NCBI GenBank assembly: GCA_963626085.1
Contig: CAVFVJ010000045.1
Coordinates: 8,101-72,100, forward strand
Reading direction: 5' to 3'
DNA: 64,000 nt
Source: Colivivens sp963626085
Lineage (GTDB): Bacteria; Bacteroidota; Bacteroidia; Bacteroidales; Bacteroidaceae
Both the position numbers and the translations under genes were made by a program. Shown here piece by piece: positions 50,453 to 60,419 of the stretch (positions within the stretch are counted from its first letter, which is position 1; the number at the start of each line of letters is the position of its first letter). The notes beneath the pieces were generated by a model. It ran no database searches and was not told where the DNA came from. It saw only the letters and a program-made list of their open reading frames with translations.

Positions 50453-52615
50453 ATGAGACACGATTTTAAAAATATAGACATATACGCTGGCATCAAGGAA
50501 AAGAACGGTCAGCAGTGGCAGAAGGACAACCATATCGCTGCCAATTGGAGAACTCCTGAACAAATAGACATCCAACCAGTTTACACGAAAGAGGACCTTG
50601 AAGGCATGGAACACCTGGACTTCGCTGCAGGTATACCTCCTTATCTCCGTGGTCCTTACTCAATGATGTATCCGTTCCGTCCCTGGACCATACGTCAGTA
50701 CGCTGGTTTCTCCACAGCAGAGGAGTCCAACGCATTCTACCGCCGTAACCTCGCGTCAGGACAGAAGGGCTTGTCTGTCGCCTTCGACCTCCCGACACAC
50801 CGTGGTTATGACCCGGATAACGAGCGTGTGGTAGGTGACGTGGGTAAGGCAGGTGTGTCAATCTGCAACATCGAGAACATGAAGCGTCTTTTCGAGGGTA
50901 TCCCACTCAACAAGATGTCTGTATCAATGACAATGAACGGTGCGGTTCTTCCGGTCCTCTCGTTCTATATAGTATCAGGACTGGAGCAGGGAGCGCAACT
51001 GGAGGAGATGGCTGGTACAATCCAGAACGATATCCTCAAGGAGTTCATGGTGCGCAACACCTATATCTATCCACCTTCATTCTCAATGAAGATTATCGCA
51101 GACATCTTTGAGTACACATCACAGAAGATGCCTAAGTTCAACTCAATATCAATCTCAGGCTACCACATGCAGGAAGCGGGTGCTACAGCTGACATAGAAC
51201 TTGCCTACACTCTTGCCGATGGTATGGAGTATCTACGTGCAGGTGTCAATGCAGGAATTGACATAGATGCGTTCGCTCCACGTCTGTCTTTCTTCTGGGC
51301 AATTGGCATGAACCACTTCATGGAGATTGCCAAGATGCGTGCCGGTCGTCTGCTTTGGGCAAAGATAGTGAAGAGTTTCGGCGCTAAGAACCCGAAGTCA
51401 ATGGCTCTGCGTACCCACTCCCAGACATCCGGTTGGTCACTTACGGAACAAGATCCGTTCAATAATGTAGGACGTACTTGTATTGAGGCGATGGCAGCAG
51501 TGCTCGGACATACACAGTCCCTGCATACCAATGCGCTTGATGAGGCCATCGCGTTGCCGACCGACTTCTCTGCACGTATTGCCCGTAATACCCAGATATA
51601 CATCCAGAACGAGACACTGGTATGCAAGCAGATTGACCCGTGGGCAGGCTCTTACTATGTGGAGACTCTCACAAACGAGTTGGTTCACAAGGCATGGGAA
51701 CACATCCAGGAAATCGAGAAGCTCGGAGGTATGGCAAAGGCAATAGAAACAGGTTTGCCGAAGATGCGTATTGAGGAAGCTGCAGCACGAACACAAGCCC
51801 GTATTGACTCAGGAACACAGACCATCGTTGGTATCAACAAATACCGTCTTGACCATGAGGATCCGATTGATATCCTTGAGATTGACAATACAGCAGTGCG
51901 TAAGCAACAGGAGGAGTCGCTTGCCAAACTCCGTGCCAACCGCGATGAGGAGGCATGTAAGGCCGCTCTTGCCGCCATCACAGAGTGCGTTCAGGAATTC
52001 AAGGATGGAAAGAAGAGTGAGCACAACTTGCTTGACCTTGCGGTCAAGGCTGCTTCAGTGCGTTGTACTCTCGGTGAGATTTCCGATGCGTGTGAGGCAG
52101 TGGTAGGTCGTTATAAAGCAATTATTAGAACAATCAGTAACGTGTACAGTTCAGAAAGCAAGTCAAGCGACATGTTCAAGGAAGCATGCAAGCTTACAGA
52201 AGAGTTCGCACAAAAGAATGGGCGTCGTCCTCGAATCATGATTGCCAAGATGGGACAAGACGGACATGACCGTGGTGCGAAGGTTGTGGCAACAGGATAT
52301 GCAGACTGTGGATTCGATGTCGACATGGGCCCGTTGTTCCAGACTCCGGCTGAGTCAGCGCGTCAGGCAGTGGAGAACGACGTTGATGTCTTGGGCGTAA
52401 GTTCGCTTGCTGCAGGACACAAGACTCTGATTCCGCAGGTCATCGAGGAACTGAAGAAGCTCGGACGTGAGGACATCCTCATCACTGCCGGTGGAGTCAT
52501 CCCTGCACAGGACTATGACTTCCTCTACAAGGCAGGTGTTGCTGCCATCTTCGGTCCTGGAACTCCAGTAAGCAAGTCTGCCTTTGAGGTGATGAAGATT
52601 CTCAATCAGGATTAA
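50453..52615 (+). CDS. mutB: Methylmalonyl-CoA mutase large subunit
   Basis: MutB (720 aa) is the catalytic, adenosylcobalamin-binding subunit. The barrel includes RPWTIRQYAGFSTAEESNAFY, PTHRGYDPDNERV, HMQEAGATADIELAYTLADG and RTHSQTSGWSL. The C-terminal B12 domain (about 585-715) has KMGQDGHDRGAKVVATGYAD with the cobalt-ligand His605, plus VLGVSSLAAGHKTL and the GVIPAQD block. With mutA it forms the succinate-propionate branch. A terminator follows. Confidence 0.99.
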   Translation: MRHDFKNIDIYAGIKEKNGQQWQKDNHIAANWRTPEQIDIQPVYTKEDLEGMEHLDFAAGIPPYLRGPYSMMYPFRPWTIRQYAGFSTAEESNAFYRRNLASGQKGLSVAFDLPTHRGYDPDNERVVGDVGKAGVSICNIENMKRLFEGIPLNKMSVSMTMNGAVLPVLSFYIVSGLEQGAQLEEMAGTIQNDILKEFMVRNTYIYPPSFSMKIIADIFEYTSQKMPKFNSISISGYHMQEAGATADIELAYTLADGMEYLRAGVNAGIDIDAFAPRLSFFWAIGMNHFMEIAKMRAGRLLWAKIVKSFGAKNPKSMALRTHSQTSGWSLTEQDPFNNVGRTCIEAMAAVLGHTQSLHTNALDEAIALPTDFSARIARNTQIYIQNETLVCKQIDPWAGSYYVETLTNELVHKAWEHIQEIEKLGGMAKAIETGLPKMRIEEAAARTQARIDSGTQTIVGINKYRLDHEDPIDILEIDNTAVRKQQEESLAKLRANRDEEACKAALAAITECVQEFKDGKKSEHNLLDLAVKAASVRCTLGEISDACEAVVGRYKAIIRTISNVYSSESKSSDMFKEACKLTEEFAQKNGRRPRIMIAKMGQDGHDRGAKVVATGYADCGFDVDMGPLFQTPAESARQAVENDVDVLGVSSLAAGHKTLIPQVIEELKKLGREDILITAGGVIPAQDYDFLYKAGVAAIFGPGTPVSKSAFEVMKILNQD

Positions 52616-52630
52616 TTCCTCTCTACATAT

Positions 52631-52658
52631 AAAGGAGCGGTTAGCCGCTCCTTTTTTT
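52631..52658 (+). terminator. Terminator after mutB
   Basis: AAAGGAGCGG (52631-52640) and CCGCTCCTTT (52645-52654) form a perfect 10-bp stem with loop TTAG, followed by a run of seven T residues overlapping the stem end. It lies 15 bases after the mutB stop. Confidence 0.95.
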
Positions 52659-52728
52659 GATTGTAGTGTATATGCTGTTGACCATTGACCATCGTTCGGA
52701 CTTGTGTAAAACATTAGAAAAATAGCTC

Positions 52729-53637
52729 ATGAATGACAAATTGAAAGGACACCTTGCGAGTGCAGCTTGCTATATCATGTTCGGGTTGAACATTGTGATG
52801 AACAAGGACGTGGCAAATTCCGGTATAGTGTCGCCTTACGCTCTTTTCATATTGAGGGCTTTGGGTGCTACAGCCCTTTTCTGGATTGTATCCCTTTTCC
52901 TCCCCAAGGAGAAGATAGCGAAGAAGGACATGCTCAAGATTGTTGTCGCGTCGTTCGTGGGACTGTTTGTACCGCAGATGACCTTCCTGCTTGCTATAAC
53001 AATGACCACATCCATCGACACGTCCATCCTCGGTTCGTTTACACCGATTATGACGATGTTCGTGGCTGCGGTAGTGCTGAAGGAACCTGTCACATGGAAG
53101 AAAGCCGGAGGCGTGGCACTCAGTTTCGCTGGTGTGCTATTGCTGATACTAAACATGACACATGGCGGCAATGGGGTGGAGACATCCTCTCCCCAAGGCA
53201 TATTGCTGATGATGCTCAACGGCTTGAGCTTTGCTGTATACCTTGGAGCATTCAGACCGCTGATTTCAAGATATAACGTTGTCACCTTCATGAAGTGGAT
53301 GTTCTTGTACTCCACTCTTATCAGTGTGCCGTTCTGTTTTACAGACATGCTTGACGTGGAATACGGCAAGTTGACTGCATCGCTGTCGTGGGAGGTAGCT
53401 TACATAATCGTCTTTGCCACGTTCGTGGCTTATTTCCTTATACCTATAGGTCAGAAGTACCTGAGGCCTACCATCGTGAGCCTTTATTCTTACCTGCAGC
53501 CTATCGTGGCTGTGGTCATAAGTATCTGTGTAGGACTCGACCGTTTGTCGCTGGACAAGGTGGTCTCCATCGTCTGTGTTTTTGCTGGTGTATGGCTCGT
53601 CAACAAGAGTAAGGCGCGGAAACGGAGAGACGAGTGA
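52729..53637 (+). CDS. EamA-family (DMT) transporter
   Basis: This 302-aa protein has ten hydrophobic segments arranged as two EamA repeats (about 5-140 and 155-295), the layout of the drug/metabolite transporter superfamily. Typical blocks are GLNIVMNKDVAN in the first segment, SILGSFTPIMTMFVAAVVLKEPVTW, GVALSFAGVLLLI and YLQPIVAVVISICVGLDRLS. The substrate (an amino acid, nucleoside or other small metabolite) cannot be predicted. It stands alone between the mutB terminator and the next promoter. Confidence 0.92.
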   Translation: MNDKLKGHLASAACYIMFGLNIVMNKDVANSGIVSPYALFILRALGATALFWIVSLFLPKEKIAKKDMLKIVVASFVGLFVPQMTFLLAITMTTSIDTSILGSFTPIMTMFVAAVVLKEPVTWKKAGGVALSFAGVLLLILNMTHGGNGVETSSPQGILLMMLNGLSFAVYLGAFRPLISRYNVVTFMKWMFLYSTLISVPFCFTDMLDVEYGKLTASLSWEVAYIIVFATFVAYFLIPIGQKYLRPTIVSLYSYLQPIVAVVISICVGLDRLSLDKVVSIVCVFAGVWLVNKSKARKRRDE

Positions 53638-53702
53638 TACAAATCTGTGTACGGAAAAACGAATTTACTTATGTCGGTCTTCTTTCAATGATAATTTTTC
53701 AT

Positions 53703-53710
53703 TAACTTTG
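53703..53710 (+). promoter_or_regulatory. -7 box of the DUF6057/TolB-like operon
   Basis: TAACTTTG fits TAnnTTTG and lies 21 bases before the ATG of the first DUF6057 gene. No good -33 TTTG is visible at 19-21 bases. Confidence 0.5.
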
Positions 53711-53731
53711 CAAGTGCGAATAATAAAAGTT

Positions 53732-55549
53732 ATGCTGAAGAATTCCCTCGCCTTTGCGCTGTTTGCGTATTATATGTTGGCTGTCCGTAATGCGGACTAT
53801 CTGTTTGCCGTGCAGGAACGCTCTCTGTTCTTGTTTGACAGCCAATTCTTTGATATGACCATGGTGAAACCTGGTGCGTTGATGACGTATGTCGGTTGTT
53901 TCCTCACTCAATTCTTCCATTATCCGGCTTTGGGTAGTGGAATACTCATAGCGATATGGCTGCTCACATTTTTCGTTATGGTCAAGGCGTTCCGCATGAA
54001 GGGATGGTGGGGCTGTCTGGCTCTCATTCCTGTCTGTGCGCTGTTGGCATCGGTGATAGACATGGGGTATTGGATATACTATAATAAGGTGCATGGTTAC
54101 TGGTTTGCGCCAAGTGTGGCTCTGCTCGTGAACATGCTTGCCCTGTGGGGTTGTCGCCTGACAGGTAGGCTTGGCAAATGGATCGAACCACTGTATATAT
54201 TCGTATGGTGTGTCATTGGATATCTTGCCACTGGCTGGATGGGTTTGCTTACAACCTTCATAATGGGTGTACGGGGTATTACCAGTGCTCCTCGTTCCCG
54301 TATCGTTCCTTTGTGTGTTGCCGTGGCAAGTATAATAGCAGTACCTGTCGTAACGTACAACTTCTACAGTCAGATGCGTATTGACGATGCCTGGATAGTC
54401 GGTCTTCCTTTATTCCAACAGAACGCATACACTTCCATCCATATGCTCGTTCCCTTCATTGTACTGGCATTTTCATTGTTAGTCTTCGGCATTGTCCGTT
54501 TCCCCGACTTGAGTGGAATGGGAAAGAAATGGCTTTGGCTGTCGGTAGAGGTGGTGTGTATGGTTGTCTTTGCTTTGGGAGTATACAAGATGGACTTCAG
54601 TGACAGTAACTACCATACTGAGCTGAGGGTTTATCGGGCAGCAGAGGAATACAGATGGGAGGATGTGCTCTCCGAAGTGTCAGACAATCCGACGGATCCG
54701 ACCCGTGAGATAATCCTGTTCAAGAACATCGCCCTGACTTACAAGGGTACGCTTGGTAGTCAGATGTTCAGATACAACAATATGAGTATTCCTCCGGCTG
54801 TGGGCGACTCGCTGAAGGTTCATATGGCACAGATTAACGCCCCATTGGTATACCTCCTGTATGGACGGATGAATTTCGCCACACGATGGAGTATGGAGAA
54901 TGCGGTGGAGTACGGTTTCAGTCCGACAGCCTACAAGACAATGGCAATCGCAGCCATTGTGTCTGGGGAATATGACTTGGCAGAGAAGTACCTTCTGACA
55001 CTTAAGAAGACCTTGTATTACTCCGAGTGGGCTGACAGGTATCTTCCTGTGGTCAAGAACCACGGTCTTAGGGAAAAATTACCGGAACTGGCGAATATGC
55101 TGGAGTTCTACGCCCATTTCTCAAGCCGTCTGGACAGCGACGAGGGCTTGGTGGAGATGTATCTGCTGAATTATTTCAGCAACACCATGAACAAAGACAG
55201 TAAATTACTTCAGGAGACCACTTTGGCTTACTCTCTCCTGAGCAAGGACATACAGCTGTTCTGGCCCCGCTTCTTTCTCTATGCCCATCTGCACAAGGGT
55301 GAGGACATGCCGATACATTATCAGGAGGCAGCTTTCCTGTATGGCAACCTTGAGCATGAGGTGGATATCTCCACGATGCCGTTCGACCAATCAAAGGTAA
55401 TCCAGCGTTATACCAACTTCCAGCAGTTGTCCACGTCTCTTGCCAGCCGTGGACTGACGGCAGAGCAAATAGGTGAACAAACAAGGGCTTCTTATGGTGA
55501 CACATTCTGGTGGTTCTATTTCTTCTGTCGTGGACTGGCGTCTTATTAG
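53732..55549 (+). CDS. DUF6057-family membrane protein (first copy)
   Basis: The 605-aa protein begins MLKNSLAFALFAYYMLAVRN and has about ten membrane segments in its first 335 residues, then a soluble helical region (about 345-605) that looks like TPR-type repeats (YRAAEEYRWEDVLSEVSDN, GEYDLAEKYLLTLKKTLYY). It resembles the protein encoded at 57120, its tandem paralogue, with shared blocks such as NADYLFAVQERSLF, DMGYWIYYNKVHGYWFAPS and YGDTFWWFYFFCRGL at the C-terminus. The family name DUF6057 is from memory; the function is unknown. Its pairing with a TolB-like lipoprotein suggests an envelope complex. A longer frame from 53576 is rejected because it overlaps the EamA gene. Confidence 0.75.
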   Translation: MLKNSLAFALFAYYMLAVRNADYLFAVQERSLFLFDSQFFDMTMVKPGALMTYVGCFLTQFFHYPALGSGILIAIWLLTFFVMVKAFRMKGWWGCLALIPVCALLASVIDMGYWIYYNKVHGYWFAPSVALLVNMLALWGCRLTGRLGKWIEPLYIFVWCVIGYLATGWMGLLTTFIMGVRGITSAPRSRIVPLCVAVASIIAVPVVTYNFYSQMRIDDAWIVGLPLFQQNAYTSIHMLVPFIVLAFSLLVFGIVRFPDLSGMGKKWLWLSVEVVCMVVFALGVYKMDFSDSNYHTELRVYRAAEEYRWEDVLSEVSDNPTDPTREIILFKNIALTYKGTLGSQMFRYNNMSIPPAVGDSLKVHMAQINAPLVYLLYGRMNFATRWSMENAVEYGFSPTAYKTMAIAAIVSGEYDLAEKYLLTLKKTLYYSEWADRYLPVVKNHGLREKLPELANMLEFYAHFSSRLDSDEGLVEMYLLNYFSNTMNKDSKLLQETTLAYSLLSKDIQLFWPRFFLYAHLHKGEDMPIHYQEAAFLYGNLEHEVDISTMPFDQSKVIQRYTNFQQLSTSLASRGLTAEQIGEQTRASYGDTFWWFYFFCRGLASY

Positions 55550-55575
55550 TAACGTATTTGTTTAAGAAGGATAAG

Positions 55576-57123
55576 ATGAAAAACATGGGACATCGGTCTG
55601 AATGTATGGGACTCATAATGGCGATTGTAGTGGCAGCTATGGGTCTGATGGGGTGTGGTGACAGTCGTCCGGAAGTGCCGGATACGTACACGGCAGAACG
55701 CCAGATGCCGACCATCATGCCGGATTATACCGAAGTGACCGTTCCGACAGGAATCTGTCCACTTAATTTCTGTGTGCTCGAAGCTGGTAAGGAGACCGTC
55801 GTGAGGATGAGTTCGGCAGACGTTTCCTATACCTATGGTGACGGGATGAATGTGCGTATTGATAGTGATGAATGGCAGAAATTGTGTACAAAGGCGAAGG
55901 ACAGTAGTATCAAGGTGGAAGTGTTTGTCAGCGATGGCAATACGTGGAGGGCTTACGCACCGTTCAACATATATGTGGCTCCTGACAGTATAGACCGTTA
56001 TATCTCCTATCGCCTCATCCAACCGTCATACGTGTCGTTCGAACACATGTCGATTGTGCAGCGCGACATCACTTCGTTTGATGAGACTGTCATATACGAC
56101 AATAAAGAAGTGTCTACTGAATCGAGTGGACAGTGTGTCAACTGCCATTCATACCAGAACTATCATACTGACCGCATGCTCTTCCATATGCGACAGGCTT
56201 ATGGTGGAACGATGATAGTGGATGGAGACAGGATAGAGAAGGTCGACACGAAGACGGAACAGACCATTTCGGCAGGGGCGTATCCAGCATGGCATCCCAC
56301 ACAGAATCTGGTGGCGTTCTCCACAAACCTTACGGGACAGACGTTCCACACGAAGAGTGTGGCTAAGGTGGAGGTACAGGATACCAAATCCGATCTGATA
56401 CTTTATGATGTGGCACAACATGAGGTGAGCATCATCGCCAATGACTCCGATGAGCTGGAGGTGTTCCCTACATGGTCGCCCGACGGCAGGACGTTGTACT
56501 ACTGTTCGGCTTACTTCCCTTCAGACTCTACTGCGAATGATGTGGAATCTACCATAGCGCGCTATCAAAATATCCATTATAACATATATGCGAAGGACTT
56601 TAACCTGGAGACCCATAAGTTCGGTCCGCAACGTCTTGTTTGCGATGCAGCGGCTGTAGGTAGGAGTGCCACACTGCCGCGAGTCTCACCCGATGGCAAG
56701 TATATGGTGTTCTCGCTAGGATATTACGGATGTTTCCATATATGGCATCCCGAATCGGACATTTATATGCTTGAACTGAATCAGGAGGGCGACTCACTGT
56801 CAAGAACTCCAGTCGGACTGGATGCATTGAACAGCAAGTATGCGGAGAGTTATCCTTCGTTCTCAAGCAACGGACGGTGGATTATGACGGCATCCAGACG
56901 TGATGACGGCAATTACTCGCGCGTCTACATATCCTATTTTGATAGGCAGGGGAAATGTCACAAGGCGTTTGAACTACCCCAAAGCAGCCCGAGTTTCTAT
57001 GTGTTCTTTATGAAGTCATATAATCGGCCGGAGTTTATGGTGGAACCAGTGAAGGTGTCTTCCCTTGAATTGGTGGAGGCAGCAAGGAAGAATGCAGTGA
57101 GAGCTAAATTTGTTGAGAGATGA
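55576..57123 (+). CDS. TolB-like beta-propeller lipoprotein with CXXCH motif (first copy)
   Basis: This 515-aa lipoprotein has a leader ending AMGLMGC. PD40/WD40-like propeller repeats run through the second half (AGAYPAWHPTQNLVAFSTNL, FPTWSPDGRTLYY, LPRVSPDGKYMVFS, YPSFSSNGRWIMTA). Just before the propeller a CVNCH motif (Cys187, Cys190, His191) matches the haem c attachment pattern, with a nearby conserved Met segment (MLFHMRQAYGGTMI) that could supply an axial ligand. The second copy at 58812 keeps this motif, arguing for function. Haem binding is inference. Overlap of the stop with the next start (ATGA) implies coupling. Confidence 0.8.
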   Translation: MKNMGHRSECMGLIMAIVVAAMGLMGCGDSRPEVPDTYTAERQMPTIMPDYTEVTVPTGICPLNFCVLEAGKETVVRMSSADVSYTYGDGMNVRIDSDEWQKLCTKAKDSSIKVEVFVSDGNTWRAYAPFNIYVAPDSIDRYISYRLIQPSYVSFEHMSIVQRDITSFDETVIYDNKEVSTESSGQCVNCHSYQNYHTDRMLFHMRQAYGGTMIVDGDRIEKVDTKTEQTISAGAYPAWHPTQNLVAFSTNLTGQTFHTKSVAKVEVQDTKSDLILYDVAQHEVSIIANDSDELEVFPTWSPDGRTLYYCSAYFPSDSTANDVESTIARYQNIHYNIYAKDFNLETHKFGPQRLVCDAAAVGRSATLPRVSPDGKYMVFSLGYYGCFHIWHPESDIYMLELNQEGDSLSRTPVGLDALNSKYAESYPSFSSNGRWIMTASRRDDGNYSRVYISYFDRQGKCHKAFELPQSSPSFYVFFMKSYNRPEFMVEPVKVSSLELVEAARKNAVRAKFVER

Positions 57124-58796
57124 AGAAACGTATCTTATACACCCTTTTGTTCCCGTTGGCGGCATATATAATCCTGCTTACTCAGTCGGACTACCTCTAT
57201 GCTGTGGAGGAGAACAACCTGTTTGTGGGTAGTCATGCGTTTATGACGGAGATGCTCGACTGGCAAGGCGACTTGTGGGCATGGATTGGTTGTTTCCTTA
57301 CTCAGTTTTTCTATTACCCTTGGCTCGGGGCTCTGATTCTGGTGTCCTTGTGGACTGCCACCTACTTCGTCATAGCTGATTTATTCACGTTGAGAGGAAA
57401 CCACCGACTGTTGGCATGGATTCCTGTTTGTGCCTTATTGGTTTCGGTCACAGACATCGGCTATTGGATGTATTACATCAAAATGCCTGGTTATTGGTTT
57501 TCTCAGACTGTCGCTTTTCTTGCAATAGTACTCTTGGCATGTTTGTTCACACGGTCGTTGGTATGGCTGTTGAAGCGAACCTCGAGTTACGTATACAAAG
57601 GTCGCTTTATCGTCCCCTGTGGAATGGCAATTCTCGCTTATCTTTTGGTTCGCCCACAGTTTCCTGAGTTTCAGAGGAACAGTTATGAGAATCATCTCTT
57701 GCAATTGCCTTTCATCGTGGCTTATGCGTCACTTCTCCTGTTGCCGTTTTTCTCGTTCATACATATACCGTTCAAAAACCGTTGGCGTACTGAGATATTC
57801 ACTGCCGCTGGACTTATGGCATTTTTCTTCTGTGCTTACTTCTTTTCGTTCCGTGACTCTAATTTCCATGCGGAGTTGCGCATGGCACGTGCCGTTGACG
57901 AATGCAGGTGGGACGATGTGATAGATGAGGTAAAAAGTGCAGAGCAACCGACTAACTTGATGGTTCTCTACAAGAACATAGCACTGATGCATCAGGGGAG
58001 ACTTACGGACATGTTCCGTATAAACAACTGTGGTGTACGCCCTCATACAGGTGATTCACTTCAAGTGTATATCGCCCACATGGATGCGTCGATGGTTTAC
58101 TATCAGTTCGGACAGGTCAATTACGCTTACCGTTGGGCGATGGAGAACACTGTCGAATATGGTTGTAAGGTGAAATACTTGAAGATGTTTGTGCGTTGTG
58201 CCATCATGAACCATGAGTTTGAACTGGCTGCTAAGTATCTTGCCATCCTCAAGTCGTCACTGTTCCACAAGGATTGGGCAAAGGAGCGTGAACCAATGCT
58301 CCGACTTGCCGACAGCCTGCGACAGTCGGAGGAATATAAGAATATCATGCCGCTGGTGATGGATGACGTGAACCGCCTTGATATTGACAATAGTCTGCCC
58401 GAGAAATGGTTGCTTGAACACTTTTCGGGTATCATGAACCCTACCAACGACAAATTGGAGGAGGTTGTCATGTGCATGTCCCTGTGGACTGAGAATGCAG
58501 AGTCTTTTTGCTTGCAGTTCTATGACTATTCACGTAGGCATCAAGGGGAGAAAATGGCGGAACTGTACCAACAGGGTGCCTTACTTTATGGGAGACAAAA
58601 GGACTCACTGATTAATGTCGACAATTTCCCGTTTGACGATTTGGTCGTGCAACGGTACGAGAACTTCAACAGGGACTACAACGACTTGCTTCAAAATGGT
58701 ATGGATGCGAAGGACGCTGGGAATAGGTTGAAGAGTGCGTATGGCGACACCTACTGGTGGTACTATTACTTCTACAATGAGTTTAATGTATATTGA
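57120..58796 (+). CDS. DUF6057-family membrane protein (second copy)
   Basis: A 558-aa paralogue of the gene at 53732, with the same design: about ten membrane segments in the first 270 residues (QSDYLYAVEENNLF, VTDIGYWMYYIKMPGYWF) and a C-terminal TPR-like soluble part (ARAVDECRWDDVIDEVKSA, EFELAAKYLAILKSSLFH), ending AYGDTYWWYYYFYNEFNVY. The two copies each precede a TolB-like lipoprotein, so an ancestral two-gene unit was duplicated in tandem. Function unknown. Confidence 0.75.
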   Translation: MKKRILYTLLFPLAAYIILLTQSDYLYAVEENNLFVGSHAFMTEMLDWQGDLWAWIGCFLTQFFYYPWLGALILVSLWTATYFVIADLFTLRGNHRLLAWIPVCALLVSVTDIGYWMYYIKMPGYWFSQTVAFLAIVLLACLFTRSLVWLLKRTSSYVYKGRFIVPCGMAILAYLLVRPQFPEFQRNSYENHLLQLPFIVAYASLLLLPFFSFIHIPFKNRWRTEIFTAAGLMAFFFCAYFFSFRDSNFHAELRMARAVDECRWDDVIDEVKSAEQPTNLMVLYKNIALMHQGRLTDMFRINNCGVRPHTGDSLQVYIAHMDASMVYYQFGQVNYAYRWAMENTVEYGCKVKYLKMFVRCAIMNHEFELAAKYLAILKSSLFHKDWAKEREPMLRLADSLRQSEEYKNIMPLVMDDVNRLDIDNSLPEKWLLEHFSGIMNPTNDKLEEVVMCMSLWTENAESFCLQFYDYSRRHQGEKMAELYQQGALLYGRQKDSLINVDNFPFDDLVVQRYENFNRDYNDLLQNGMDAKDAGNRLKSAYGDTYWWYYYFYNEFNVY

Positions 58797-58811
58797 AGAA
58801 AGACTTAAAAC

Positions 58812-60362
58812 ATGAATAAGGTTATTTGCATATTGTCATTGGTATTGCTATTGGTGGATTGTACCTGTCATCCTGATGTGCCTGCCACCTATACGGAGGT
58901 AGACACCTATCCTGCAATATATCCAGACTACACTGATGTGGTCGTTCCGTGCAACATTGCTCCGTTGAATTTTGGAGTGCACGGTGATGTGGATGAATGT
59001 GTGGCGCAGTTCTCATATGGAAATGAGTCCACTACGTTTGGATGTGGACATAAGGTGATTGTAGATGAGGCGGAATGGAAATCGATGCTGGCTGCGGCAA
59101 GGAATGGTTCTGTCTGTGTGGATGTGTATACCTGTAAGGATGGTGCTTGGAAGAAGTACAAGCCGTTCCGGATATATGTGGCGAGCGACTCAATTGACCC
59201 GTACATATCATACAGGCTTATCTATCCATCATACGTGTCGTTTGAGGCACTTAGTATCAATCAGCGCAACTTGTCTACGTTCGATGAGAAGGATATATAC
59301 AACAACATGATTATATCTGGTGAAGGTGACGGCCAGTGTATCAACTGCCACTCTTATCAGAACTACCGTACTGCTAACATGCAATTCCATATGAGGCAGG
59401 GACATGGAGGTACGATGATTGTGCGTGACAATACTCCACAGAAGGTGGACTTGAAGACAGATTCAACCCTCAGTGCCGGAGTCTATCCCGCATGGCATCC
59501 GACTCTTCCCCTCATCGCCTACTCCACTAATCTTACAGGACAGACGTTCCACACGAAGAGCAACGCCAAGATAGAGGTGCAGGACACGGAGAGCGACATT
59601 ATCCTGTACGACGTGGAGAAGAACGAGGTGCGCAATGTGTGCAATGCGGACGACGAGCTGGAGAATTTCCCGTGTTGGTCGCCTGACGGCAAATACCTAT
59701 ACTATGGTTCCGCCCATTTCGAGTATAAGGACACAGTGATTCACGAGACGGAACAGATAAACCGTTACAGGGAAGTCAAATATGACATCTATCGGAGACC
59801 ATTCAATGAGCGTACCATGACTTTCGGTGAACCGGAACTCCTCTACAAGGCATCTGCGGACAGCCTGAGTGCAACCTTCCCGAGGGTGAGTCCTGATGGG
59901 AAGAATGTCCTGTTTGCCATGGCTCCGTATGGCTGTTTCCATGTGTGGCATCCTGATGCCGACCTCTACATGATGGATGTGGCTACACGTAAGGTGCACA
60001 GGCTGGAAGAGGCAAACAGTGACAGGGCGGAGAGTTTCCACGCCTGGTCAAGCAACGGCAGGTGGATTATGTTTGTAAGTCGTAGGGACGATGGTAACTA
60101 TTCCCGTCTTTATTTCACTTATTTCGACCGTCAAGGAAAAACTCACAAGGCGTTCGAACTGCCGCAGGCGGATCCCGACTTCTACACGTATTTTACCCGC
60201 AGTTACAATGTCCCGGAGTTCATGACTGAGCCAGTAAGGGTGTCTGTGCAGGAATTGGCTGGGGCGGCACGCAAGGATGCGAAGAAGGCTACTTATGTGT
60301 CCACAGCTGGAGAACCGGGAAAGAAACGACCGACAAAGAATACTCAACATGTGGTCAATTAA
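58812..60362 (+). CDS. TolB-like beta-propeller lipoprotein with CXXCH motif (second copy)
   Basis: This 516-aa paralogue of the gene at 55576 has a hydrophobic leader with a probable lipidation Cys in VDCTC. The CINCH motif (Cys176, Cys179, His180) and the following MQFHMRQGHGGTMI are conserved, and PD40-like blades follow (YPAWHPTLPLIAYSTNL, FPCWSPDGKYLYY, FPRVSPDGKNVLFA, FHAWSSNGRWIMFV). The tail after about residue 500 is basic and differs from copy one. It probably forms the same type of complex with the preceding DUF6057 protein. Confidence 0.8.
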   Translation: MNKVICILSLVLLLVDCTCHPDVPATYTEVDTYPAIYPDYTDVVVPCNIAPLNFGVHGDVDECVAQFSYGNESTTFGCGHKVIVDEAEWKSMLAAARNGSVCVDVYTCKDGAWKKYKPFRIYVASDSIDPYISYRLIYPSYVSFEALSINQRNLSTFDEKDIYNNMIISGEGDGQCINCHSYQNYRTANMQFHMRQGHGGTMIVRDNTPQKVDLKTDSTLSAGVYPAWHPTLPLIAYSTNLTGQTFHTKSNAKIEVQDTESDIILYDVEKNEVRNVCNADDELENFPCWSPDGKYLYYGSAHFEYKDTVIHETEQINRYREVKYDIYRRPFNERTMTFGEPELLYKASADSLSATFPRVSPDGKNVLFAMAPYGCFHVWHPDADLYMMDVATRKVHRLEEANSDRAESFHAWSSNGRWIMFVSRRDDGNYSRLYFTYFDRQGKTHKAFELPQADPDFYTYFTRSYNVPEFMTEPVRVSVQELAGAARKDAKKATYVSTAGEPGKKRPTKNTQHVVN

Positions 60363-60419
60363 ACCATTTGATGCAAAACAGGTTCTTATGATATGTAACA
60401 CTATAAAACTAAGTAATCA

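Noticed and set aside
53576..53731. N-terminal extension of the first DUF6057 protein
   Set aside because: It overlaps the EamA gene and spans a promoter; the residues look like random translation, whereas the ATG at 53732 begins a good membrane segment.
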